Shown: positions 1 to 6,877 of the stretch, piece by piece
Position numbering within the stretch: position 1 is the stretch's first letter
Layout of the letters: the number at the start of each line of letters is the position of its first letter
Source: Gemmatimonadota bacterium
Lineage (GTDB): Bacteria > Gemmatimonadota > Gemmatimonadetes > Longimicrobiales > Gaopeijiaceae
Direction: 5' to 3'
NCBI GenBank assembly: GCA_015492755.1
Contig: WGEM01000148.1
Span: 1 to 6,877 of the forward strand
Length of the DNA: 6,877 nt
Notes under the pieces: generated by a model
Seen by the model: the letters and a program-made list of their open reading frames with translations, nothing else
Told to the model about the DNA's origin: nothing
The model's database searches: none
Program-made: the position numbers and the translations under genes

Positions 1-1947
<1,947 letters not shown>

Positions 1948-1992
1948 GTGCGTAGCGCGGTAGGTCCGGACCGGCCTGCGGCGGAGCGGTGT

Positions 1993-2109
1993 CTAGTCGT
2001 CACGTGCCTTCCCGGATTCCTTCCGGACGGCCGTCACGAGCACCAGCGCGAAGCCGCCCCAGACGAACGCCATGACGAGGACCATCGTGATCCAGGTGGA
2101 CGCGCGCAC
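1993..2109 (-). CDS. MetS-like small membrane protein (putative NSS transporter small subunit), 38 aa
   Basis: This is a 38-residue protein with one membrane segment, roughly residues 6-28 (core MVLVMAFVWGGFALVLV), and a charged cytosolic-looking tail RKESGKARDD. The short N-terminus, the single helix with a central WGG and the basic end resemble the MetS family. These microproteins partner sodium-coupled NSS amino-acid transporters such as the methionine/alanine importer MetPS of Corynebacterium. I chose the GTG at 2107-2109 because GGAGGGAGGT sits 6 bases upstream; longer in-frame readings add only a Pro/Gly/Arg-rich stretch with no family character. The expected large transporter subunit is not next to it in the window: carB follows after 45 bases and a lipoprotein gene precedes it by 157 bases. 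Family assignment rests on pattern memory, so the role in transport is inferred. It could also be an unrelated one-helix protein. Confidence 0.75.
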   Translation of the reverse strand: MRASTWITMVLVMAFVWGGFALVLVTAVRKESGKARDD

Positions 2110-2115
2110 GGGCTG

Positions 2116-2125
2116 ACCTCCCTCC
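2116..2125 (-). promoter_or_regulatory. Strong ribosome binding site of the MetS-like gene
   Basis: On the minus strand the bases read GGAGGGAGGT, followed by a 6-base spacer and GTG. This is the best Shine-Dalgarno match in the window and decides the start of the 38-residue gene. Confidence 0.8.
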
Positions 2126-2232
2126 TCCGCCCCGCGGGGGGCCGGGCGTGATTCGCTGTTCTTCTCGGGCGGGCCGCCACCGCCGGGGCGGGGTCCGACG
2201 CGGTTCGGCCGGCGTAAGGTCGCGACAGGTGC

Positions 2233-2250
2233 GGGCGCGGGCAAGCGCCC
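2233..2250 (-). terminator. GC-rich hairpin after the lipoprotein gene, possible weak terminator
   Basis: Perfect 6-bp inverted repeat GGGCGC/GCGCCC around a 6-base loop, 16 bases past the lipoprotein stop codon. No T-tract follows on the minus strand, so it is not a standard intrinsic terminator. In DNA this GC-rich, such short stems also arise by chance. Confidence 0.3.
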
Positions 2251-2266
2251 CGGGTGGAGCGAACGG

Positions 2267-2647
2267 CTACTTCTCCAGACGCACGGAGATCCCCTGCGTA
2301 CCGGCAGGGAGATTGTCCGCGCCGGCGGCGAAGATCACCGAGACGCTGGGCTTGGAGGCGCCCACGTCCTGCACCCGCACGCCGAAGTCCAGCTGGCCGC
2401 CCGCCTCGTCCACCAGGACCACCCGGTATCGCTTCTCGGCGGAGGAGACCAGAGCCCCGTACGCCCGGGTGTCGCCGGCACCCACGAAGCCCTCCACGCC
2501 GCCGCCGGTGACCTCCAGTACCACCGCGCCCAGCGGCACCGGGGCCTCCACGGAACCGGTGAGGGTACCGGGGCCTTCCGGGCCTCCATCGCACGCCGCC
2601 ACCGCCAGCGCGGCGCCCAGCGTGAGAGCCCAGCGTCGCGCGCTCAT
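2267..2647 (-). CDS. Small secreted lipoprotein coupled to the M6 protease, 126 aa
   Basis: The protein starts MSARRWALTLGAALAVAAC: basic n-region, hydrophobic stretch and a lipobox VAAC with the modified cysteine at residue 19, the only cysteine. A Gly/Pro-rich linker (20-30) leads into about 95 residues with alternating hydrophobic patterns typical of a small beta-sandwich (strands near 40-47, 74-80, 86-93, 101-107, 120-125). The ATG at 2645-2647 overlaps the stop of the upstream protease as ATGA, and GGGAGGGT lies 6 bases before it, so the start is firm and translation is probably coupled. Asp directly after the lipid cysteine is an inner-membrane retention signal in enterics; whether that holds here is unknown. 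I know no function for it. Its fold pattern and neighbour suggest a membrane-tethered partner, possibly cohesin-like, of the protease, which is inference. Confidence 0.88.
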   Translation of the reverse strand: MSARRWALTLGAALAVAACDGGPEGPGTLTGSVEAPVPLGAVVLEVTGGGVEGFVGAGDTRAYGALVSSAEKRYRVVLVDEAGGQLDFGVRVQDVGASKPSVSVIFAAGADNLPAGTQGISVRLEK

Positions 2648-5160
2648 CGTCCGACCCTCCCGCTGCCCAACAGGTTGTTCAGCTCCGCAGTCACGGGAAG
2701 CTCCGGGTGGGCCAGGATCCACACCCGCAGGTCGCCCAGATCGTACTGCCCGTTGGCGTTGCCCTGGCGGTCCAGGAAGTCCAGCTGCAGCGGGTCCAGC
2801 GCCGGCCCCGTCCCGAAGAAGGGCGCGGCCAGGCGCTCCAGCTCCAGCTCGGGCTCCTTCACGTCCAGGACCACCTCGCCCTCGTCCTGGAGGCCGCGGG
2901 CGTCGGTGGCCCGGAGCCGAACGGGAAACCGCCCTGCCTCCAGCGCCACGCCCTTCAGCTTGCCGAAGGGGTCGAGCGTGAGCCCCTCCGGAAGCCGTCC
3001 CTCGAGAAGGAGCCAGACCACGGGATCCGTGCCGTCCCGCACCGGGAGTTGCTGGTCCACCGTGGTGGCGGCGTGGAGGCGGATGCTGTCCGCCGCGATG
3101 CCGTACGTCATGACGAAGGCCGCGCCGGCGCTTACCGGCGCCGCCATCGTGACCTGCGCGGGATTGGGCTGGCCCGCCAGCGCACCCGTCCACGCCTGGA
3201 AGGCGAAGCCCAGCGTGGGCACCGCCTCCACCGTGATGGTGGCCCCCTCGTCGAACCAGAGATCCTCGGAGGGCGGCTGGCTCCGGAAGGTACCGGGCTC
3301 CACGCCGTTCACACCCCCGGTGACCTCCAGGTGGAGTTCCACCTGGCGGCCGTCGTAGCGGGCCACGTACTCGGCGTCGGCCAGCGGCGTCACCAGCGTG
3401 CGGATCCGGGGTGCGGCGGGGTCGTCGTCCCACCCCCGGAAGGGACGCCGCACACCGGGCTCCAGCTCCTCGCCCGCGGCGGCCTCCACGGTATGCTCCT
3501 CGAAGGGGGCCGAGCTCCACACATGGGAGATCCCGGAAAGCTGGGTGCCGTTCAGGCGCAACATATCCGCCACCACCGCCCCATCCACGCGCAACGTGAG
3601 CGTGGTGAACCGCGTGAGGAGCCTGAAGGTCACGTCCTGCCCCGCCCGCTGGATGTCGAAGAGGGTGAGGCCGGTGGCGGTGCCCTCGGCGGAGGTGGCC
3701 GCCGGCCGGGACGCGGCGTGGAAGGCCCGATTCTCCCGGCCGGGACTCTCCAGCGGGAAGGGATCTTCCGCGTCGCCCCGCCCACCACCGGGCGTCCCAA
3801 GCTCGTTGAAGCCGTCGGCCTGCCGCAGCCAGACGCCCATGTGGGCGTAGGCGTTCACGGTGTTGGAGCGCCAGCGCGACGCCACCACGTCCTCGTCGAT
3901 CTGCCAGATCAGGAGTCCCTCACCCGGAAGGTGCTGGTCGTATCCGACGCGGGCGCGGTTCTCCAGGAGGAAGTACTCGCCGGAACCGTCCTGGGCGTCC
4001 ACCCGGTACACGCGCCCCCCCGTCTCCACCGGCTCCAGGCGCAGCGTCCCCAGGTCCAGGCCTCCGGGGAGCGTCTCCACCTCCACCCAGCCCAGCATCG
4101 CCTTCGACCAGGCGCCCATGTGGCACGGTGACTCCGGGGACTGACCGTCGCAGCCCCAGGAGCCGGAGGCCATGAGGTCCCAGTTCCCCGCGCCGGCGTG
4201 CTTCCCGTCGATGTTCTCGTTGGTGTCGTAGAGGTCCGGGAGCCCGAACGCGTGACCCAGCTCGTGGGTGAACACGCCGATCTCCGAAAGCGAAGAGCCA
4301 TCGCAGGCAAAGATGGGCTGGACGACGTAGTCGTCGATCCGGATGTACCCCCCATCGGCCGCAGCCACCGTGGTGGTGAAGGCCTGGCCTGCCGAGGAGC
4401 GGAGGCTCCAGCGGTGCGACCAGATGCGGTCGTTCCGCTCCGATCCGCCGCACTCCGCGCCCGGCGTGGGATGGATCACAGAGAGCACGTCCACGAAGCC
4501 GTCGTCGTCCCCGGAGTTGGGCACGCCGTCGGGTCCGTCGTTGTCATACTGCCCCCAGTCCACGTCGGGGAGTCGGCTGAGAAGCTGCGTGATGAAGGCG
4601 CCGGTGGTGCCCCTGGTGAGTCCGCTCTGCCCGCCCGTGGCCTCGGCTTGCGTGAACGACGCCCTGGTCCAGTCCCACACGTCCGCCAGCAGCGTGAACC
4701 GCCCGCCCGAGACCTCCCGGTAGTAGTCGGTGATGGTGCCGTCGGACTCACCGAAGAAGGAATTCCGGACGTCTCCAGCCCCGTAGCGCATGGCCGACGC
4801 GTCGGGGGAATCGGAGAAGAGCCCGAGAATCACGGGGATGCGCATGGTGCCGGTGAGCGGCGCCTCGCGGGGACCCAGCGCCCGGGCCATGCCGGGGGGC
4901 GTCGCGCGTCCTCCCGCCATCCGCGCGCGGAGACGCGCGGCGCGTCCGTGACGGAATCGGAAGGCGTCTTCGTCTGAGGCCCAGGTCTCGAAGTAGCCGT
5001 CAGGGGGGCGCGTTCCGTAGCGGTCTCCCAGCGCTTCCACGTCCTGAGCCGCCGCCGGCACCACCGGCGCCGAGCTCAACACCGCGGCGACGAGCCACGG
5101 GCCGCGGAAGCGGGGCGGAAGGCGGCGGCTCACGGGTTGCATGATAGACGATACACGCAT
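2644..5160 (-). CDS. Secreted M6-family metalloprotease with Ig-like and dockerin-like C-terminus, 838 aa
   Basis: This is an exported zinc endopeptidase of the immune-inhibitor-A (M6) family. Residues 1-38 form a Sec signal peptide (RRLPPRFRG, hydrophobic WLVAAVLSSAPVV, then AAAQ). Residues 40-103 look like a propeptide. The catalytic domain begins near MRIPVILGLFSDSP (106-119) and contains YYREVSGGRFTLL (146-158), an Asp-rich calcium-type loop (206-224), IWSHRWSL (246-253), the zinc motif HELGHAFGLPD (299-309; H299, E300, H303, D309), the Met-turn WDLMASGSW (327-335) and AWSKAMLGW (350-358). All four cysteines (237, 286, 337, 346) are in this domain. Then follow two degenerate B-repeat-like domains (about 517-686), a putative-Ig domain (about 690-768, with RLPEGLTLD) and an EF-hand-like loop (799-810). 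The start is the ATG at 5158-5160; no Shine-Dalgarno is seen, and the ATG at 5140-5142 is a possible alternative. The lipoprotein gene overlaps its stop. Family call very secure; substrate unknown. Confidence 0.95.
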   Translation of the reverse strand: MRVSSIMQPVSRRLPPRFRGPWLVAAVLSSAPVVPAAAQDVEALGDRYGTRPPDGYFETWASDEDAFRFRHGRAARLRARMAGGRATPPGMARALGPREAPLTGTMRIPVILGLFSDSPDASAMRYGAGDVRNSFFGESDGTITDYYREVSGGRFTLLADVWDWTRASFTQAEATGGQSGLTRGTTGAFITQLLSRLPDVDWGQYDNDGPDGVPNSGDDDGFVDVLSVIHPTPGAECGGSERNDRIWSHRWSLRSSAGQAFTTTVAAADGGYIRIDDYVVQPIFACDGSSLSEIGVFTHELGHAFGLPDLYDTNENIDGKHAGAGNWDLMASGSWGCDGQSPESPCHMGAWSKAMLGWVEVETLPGGLDLGTLRLEPVETGGRVYRVDAQDGSGEYFLLENRARVGYDQHLPGEGLLIWQIDEDVVASRWRSNTVNAYAHMGVWLRQADGFNELGTPGGGRGDAEDPFPLESPGRENRAFHAASRPAATSAEGTATGLTLFDIQRAGQDVTFRLLTRFTTLTLRVDGAVVADMLRLNGTQLSGISHVWSSAPFEEHTVEAAAGEELEPGVRRPFRGWDDDPAAPRIRTLVTPLADAEYVARYDGRQVELHLEVTGGVNGVEPGTFRSQPPSEDLWFDEGATITVEAVPTLGFAFQAWTGALAGQPNPAQVTMAAPVSAGAAFVMTYGIAADSIRLHAATTVDQQLPVRDGTDPVVWLLLEGRLPEGLTLDPFGKLKGVALEAGRFPVRLRATDARGLQDEGEVVLDVKEPELELERLAAPFFGTGPALDPLQLDFLDRQGNANGQYDLGDLRVWILAHPELPVTAELNNLLGSGRVGR
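2654..2661 (-). promoter_or_regulatory. Ribosome binding site of the lipoprotein gene, inside the protease gene
   Basis: Reads GGGAGGGT on the minus strand with a 6-base spacer to the ATG. It lies within the last codons of the protease gene, in keeping with the ATGA overlap and coupled translation. Confidence 0.7.
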
Positions 5161-5185
5161 GGCGTCGCCGTGGGTTCCCGCGCGA

Positions 5186-5206
5186 GGACGGCCGTTCCCG
5201 GCGTCC
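5186..5206 (-). other. Hairpin with GGAA loop between the HD gene and the protease gene
   Basis: The minus strand reads GGACGCCG, loop GGAA, CGG, one unpaired C, then CGTCC: eight pairs with a single bulge and a GNRA-type tetraloop. It starts 7 bases after the HD stop codon and ends about 25 bases before the protease ATG. No T-tract follows. It could weaken read-through, stabilise an RNA end or mean nothing. Confidence 0.35.
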
Positions 5207-5213
5207 AGCCGGC

Positions 5214-5792
5214 TCAGCGCCGCGCTCCAGCCAGGTCCTCGCCGCGAATCTCCAGCTCCTCCGCGACGCCGCGCAGAGCGTCGATGACGTTCTGAATGTG
5301 CTCGTTGCGCTCCAGCCCGATGAGTTCGATGCCGCGCTGCACCTCCTCGCGGCTCACGCCTGCGGCGAACGTCTTGTCCTTGAGCTTCTTCACCACGGAC
5401 TTGGGCTTCAGGTCGTCGATCCCGTTGGGGCGCACCAGGCAGCAGGCGTAAACCAGCCCCGAGAGCTCGTCGCACGCCACCAGAACCCGGTCGAGTTCGG
5501 TTTCGGGCTCCACGCCCGTGAAGTCGGAGCGGTGGGCCAGGATGGCGTGTGTCACCTCCTCGGGGTAGCCCAGCTCTTTGAGATGCTCCACGGCCCGGAG
5601 CGGGTGCTCCTCCGGGTACTTCTCCCAGTCCAGATCGTGGAGGAGACCGGCGAGACCCCATACCTCCGGGTCGGCGCCGCGCAGCGCGGCGTAGTGCCGC
5701 ACCGCCGCCTCCACCGCGATCATGTGCTTCCGGAGGCCTTCGTTCTCCACCCACGACTCCAGCAGCGCTACCGCTTCCTCACGACTTGGCAT
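5214..5792 (-). CDS. HD-domain hydrolase of a conserved uncharacterised family, 192 aa
   Basis: This is a cytosolic metal-dependent phosphohydrolase-like protein of the HD superfamily; substrate unknown. Metal ligands expected for an HD fold are visible: H23 (RKHM), H52-D53 (GLLHDLDW) and D108 (ACDELSG), with further histidines H63, H82 and H87 (ILAHRSD). The second half carries the signature LVRPNGIDDLKPKSVVKKLK (119-138) followed by DKTFAAGVSRE (139-149), which I associate with one widespread small HD family of about 185-195 residues in bacteria and archaea; the length fits. The start is the ATG at 5790-5792 because GGAAGGA lies 7 bases upstream. A longer in-frame reading starting near 5876 adds 28 residues without family character. 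It lies 117 bases after nth and 53 bases before the protease gene. No functional link to either is evident. Confidence 0.9.
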   Translation of the reverse strand: MPSREEAVALLESWVENEGLRKHMIAVEAAVRHYAALRGADPEVWGLAGLLHDLDWEKYPEEHPLRAVEHLKELGYPEEVTHAILAHRSDFTGVEPETELDRVLVACDELSGLVYACCLVRPNGIDDLKPKSVVKKLKDKTFAAGVSREEVQRGIELIGLERNEHIQNVIDALRGVAEELEIRGEDLAGARR

Positions 5793-5909
5793 CGCCACGT
5801 CCTTCCCATTCGGTTCGTTTGGCGTCACGCGCGTGTGCGCAGGGTCAAGTTGGCGCCGCCCACCTTCCTCGCACAACCGTGCGCCGCATGCCTCCGGAAC
5901 CGCGCCCTC
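5793..5909. other. Intergenic region between nth and the HD gene (117 bases)
   Basis: It contains a 5-bp hairpin CGCAC-GGTT-GTGCG (5870-5883) without a T-tract, about 26 bases past the nth stop, and the HD ribosome binding site. A TTGACC hexamer (5843-5848, minus strand) has no acceptable -10 at a normal distance. A promoter for the HD gene may exist here but cannot be read. Confidence 0.45.
5800..5806 (-). promoter_or_regulatory. Ribosome binding site of the HD gene
   Basis: GGAAGGA on the minus strand, 7 bases before the ATG. It selects MPSREEAV as the N-terminus over the longer open frame. Confidence 0.7.
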
Positions 5910-6569
5910 CTACACCCTCGACGACGGACAGAGATGCGCGATGACGCACGCTTCGCAGCGCGGGCGGCGCGCGATACACACGCGGCGCCCGTGCCAGATG
6001 AGGAGGTGGGAGAGCATCGTCCACTGCTCCCGCGGGAAGAGCTCCATGAGGTCCCGCTCGATCTTCACGGGGTCGGTCTCCTTCGTGAGGCCCAGAAGCC
6101 GCGCCAGTCGCTTCACGTGGGTATCCACCACGATGCCTTCGTTGATGCCGAAGGCGTTCCCCAGAATCACGTTGGCGGTCTTGCGACCCACGCCCGGAAG
6201 CCGGGTGAGGGCCTCCATGTCCGCGGGCACTTCGCCGTCGTGCTCCCCCACCAGCGCCCGGGCAAACCCGATGATGTTCCGGGCCTTGTTCCGGTAGAAC
6301 CCGGTGGAGCGAATGATCTCCTCCACGTCTTCCTGCCGAGCCGCCGCCAGCGCGCGGGCGTCGGGATAGCGGCGGAAGAGCTCCGGAGTCACCTGATTCA
6401 CCCGTTCATCGGTGGTCTGCGCCGAGAGGATGGTGGCCACGGCGAGCTGGAACGGATCGCGATAATCCAGCTCGCAGTGGGCGTCCGGGTACTCCTCGCT
6501 CAGAAGGCGAAAAACCTCCTGAGCCCGCGCGCGCCTGGCCGCCTTCGACTCCCTACCGATCTTCGCCAT
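5910..6569 (-). CDS. nth: Endonuclease III (DNA glycosylase/AP lyase), 219 aa
   Basis: This is a base-excision repair enzyme that removes oxidised pyrimidines and cleaves the abasic site by beta-elimination. Near the N-terminus comes DPFQLAVATILSAQTTDERV (38-57). The helix-hairpin-helix LPGVGRKTAN (124-133) contains the catalytic lysine K130, and the catalytic aspartate is D149 in VVDTHVKR. The C-terminus has the iron-sulfur cluster cysteines C198-x6-C205-x2-C208-x5-C214, the exact spacing of E. coli Nth. Length is normal (E. coli 211). The ATG at 6567-6569 has GAGGT 8 bases upstream. The gene start overlaps the end of the preceding unknown gene by 17 bases, so the two are likely cotranscribed. 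Intact, with no missing key residue. Confidence 0.97.
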   Translation of the reverse strand: MAKIGRESKAARRARAQEVFRLLSEEYPDAHCELDYRDPFQLAVATILSAQTTDERVNQVTPELFRRYPDARALAAARQEDVEEIIRSTGFYRNKARNIIGFARALVGEHDGEVPADMEALTRLPGVGRKTANVILGNAFGINEGIVVDTHVKRLARLLGLTKETDPVKIERDLMELFPREQWTMLSHLLIWHGRRVCIARRPRCEACVIAHLCPSSRV

Positions 6570-6877
6570 GCGTCCGGACCTCGAGATATGGGATTCGGGA
6601 TGCGTCGGGGGCGTCCGTCGGAGCCGCTCGGCGAGCCGCCCCGGGCCCGCCATGGAGGTGCGCGAAGAAGCGCGCCAGGAGCTTGAGGACTTCTCCGGCG
6701 GTGCGTACGCCCAGGAGTCCGTCCAGCTCCGCCCCCGGAAGAGGGTTATGGAAGTCCTCCCCGTCCCGCACCTCCGCCTCGAGCCAGAGCGGGGCGTCGG
6801 CAGCGGGCGCCTCCGGGAGCGGCACGGCGTCGAAGCCCGCCCGCTCCGCCACCACCCCGGTGACGACGAGGGTGTGA
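6553..6877 (-). CDS. Hypothetical protein, C-terminal 107 residues (5' end outside window)
   Basis: The reading frame stays open to the right edge, so the start is probably outside; a GTG at 6853-6855 is possible but has no clear support. The visible part begins HTLVVTGVVAERAGFDAV, continues through LWLEAEVRDGEDFHNPLPG and a leucine-rich helix-like stretch LLGVRTAGEVLKLLARFFA, and ends in an Ala/Pro/Asp-rich tail that is probably disordered. No signal peptide, membrane segment or catalytic motif can be seen, and I do not recognise the family. The tail overlaps nth by 17 bases in another frame, which suggests a shared transcript. That the frame is coding is supported by ordinary soluble-protein composition up to about 30 residues before the stop. 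Confidence 0.65.
   Translation of the reverse strand, partial: HTLVVTGVVAERAGFDAVPLPEAPAADAPLWLEAEVRDGEDFHNPLPGAELDGLLGVRTAGEVLKLLARFFAHLHGGPGAARRAAPTDAPDASRIPYLEVRTHGEDR
6578..6582 (-). promoter_or_regulatory. Ribosome binding site of nth
   Basis: GAGGT on the minus strand with an 8-base spacer to the ATG. It lies inside the coding region of the overlapping upstream gene. Confidence 0.55.

Larger units (their letters stand above)
2110..2266. other. Intergenic region between lipoprotein gene and MetS-like gene (157 bases)
   Basis: It holds the ribosome binding site of the downstream gene, a short GC-rich hairpin near the lipoprotein stop, and a CCCCGCGGGG palindrome (2130-2139) just upstream of the ribosome binding site. 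I see no convincing -35/-10 pair. A promoter is likely here only because the gap is the longest in the left half; none could be read with confidence. Confidence 0.5.

Noticed and set aside
2130..2139. CCCCGCGGGG palindrome as an operator
   Set aside because: Simple GC palindromes are expected by chance at this base composition, and no second copy or spacing pattern supports it.
2110..2244. Longer start for the microprotein giving 83 residues
   Set aside because: The added 45 residues are Pro/Gly/Arg-rich and lie over the ribosome binding site that serves the GTG at 2107-2109.
2707..4131. Long plus-strand open frame of 474 codons
   Set aside because: Antisense to the protease gene, whose frame contains a complete recognisable M6 domain; composition is that of a mirror frame.
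5161..5754. Extension of the protease frame upstream into the HD gene
   Set aside because: It would run in another frame through the HD coding region and put about 200 residues before a clear signal peptide.
5843..5848. TTGACC on the minus strand as a -35 box for the HD gene
   Set aside because: No -10-like hexamer is found 15-20 bases downstream.
5793..5876. 28-residue N-terminal extension of the HD protein
   Set aside because: The internal ATG at 5790-5792 has a good ribosome binding site and gives the normal family length; the extension has no recognisable character.
5298..6686. Long plus-strand open frame of 462 codons
   Set aside because: It spans the antisense of two well-identified genes and the gap between them, which a real gene would not do.

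Overview
The window is strongly GC-rich bacterial chromosome. Every supportable gene lies on the minus strand. In transcription order (right to left) they are: an unrecognised gene cut by the right edge; nth (endonuclease III); a small HD-domain protein; a large secreted M6-family metalloprotease; a short lipoprotein; a 38-residue membrane protein resembling the small subunits of NSS-type amino-acid transporters; and the N-terminal 649 residues of carB, cut by the left edge. I found no tRNA, rRNA, CRISPR array, insertion sequence or integrase. Gene order, the M6 protease architecture and its C-terminal calcium-loop motif (GNANGQYDLGD) remind me of Gemmatimonadota or a related high-GC Gram-negative phylum. 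This is an impression from family knowledge, not a proof. The lipoprotein and the Sec signal peptide fit a diderm cell.

Right part (5214-6877): a gene of unknown function overlaps the start of nth by 17 bases. After nth come 117 noncoding bases and then the HD protein, which has its own good ribosome binding site. This is a housekeeping-type cluster of DNA repair plus a conserved uncharacterised hydrolase.

Middle part (2267-5160): the protease and the lipoprotein overlap as ATGA, so they are very probably made together. The protease has a signal peptide, propeptide-like segment, M6 catalytic domain (HELGHAFGLPD), two degenerate B-repeat-like domains, a putative-Ig domain and one EF-hand/dockerin-like loop at the end. 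A lipoprotein co-translated with a dockerin-tailed secreted enzyme suggests a retention or anchoring pair on the cell surface. This is the most interesting idea in the window, but it is inference.

Left part (1-2109): a MetS-like microprotein starts at a GTG with a very strong ribosome binding site and has no transporter gene beside it within the window. It is followed 45 bases later by carB, which starts at a GTG without a visible ribosome binding site and has no carA directly upstream. The carB product matches the E. coli enzyme residue for residue in numbering through the first ATP-grasp domain.
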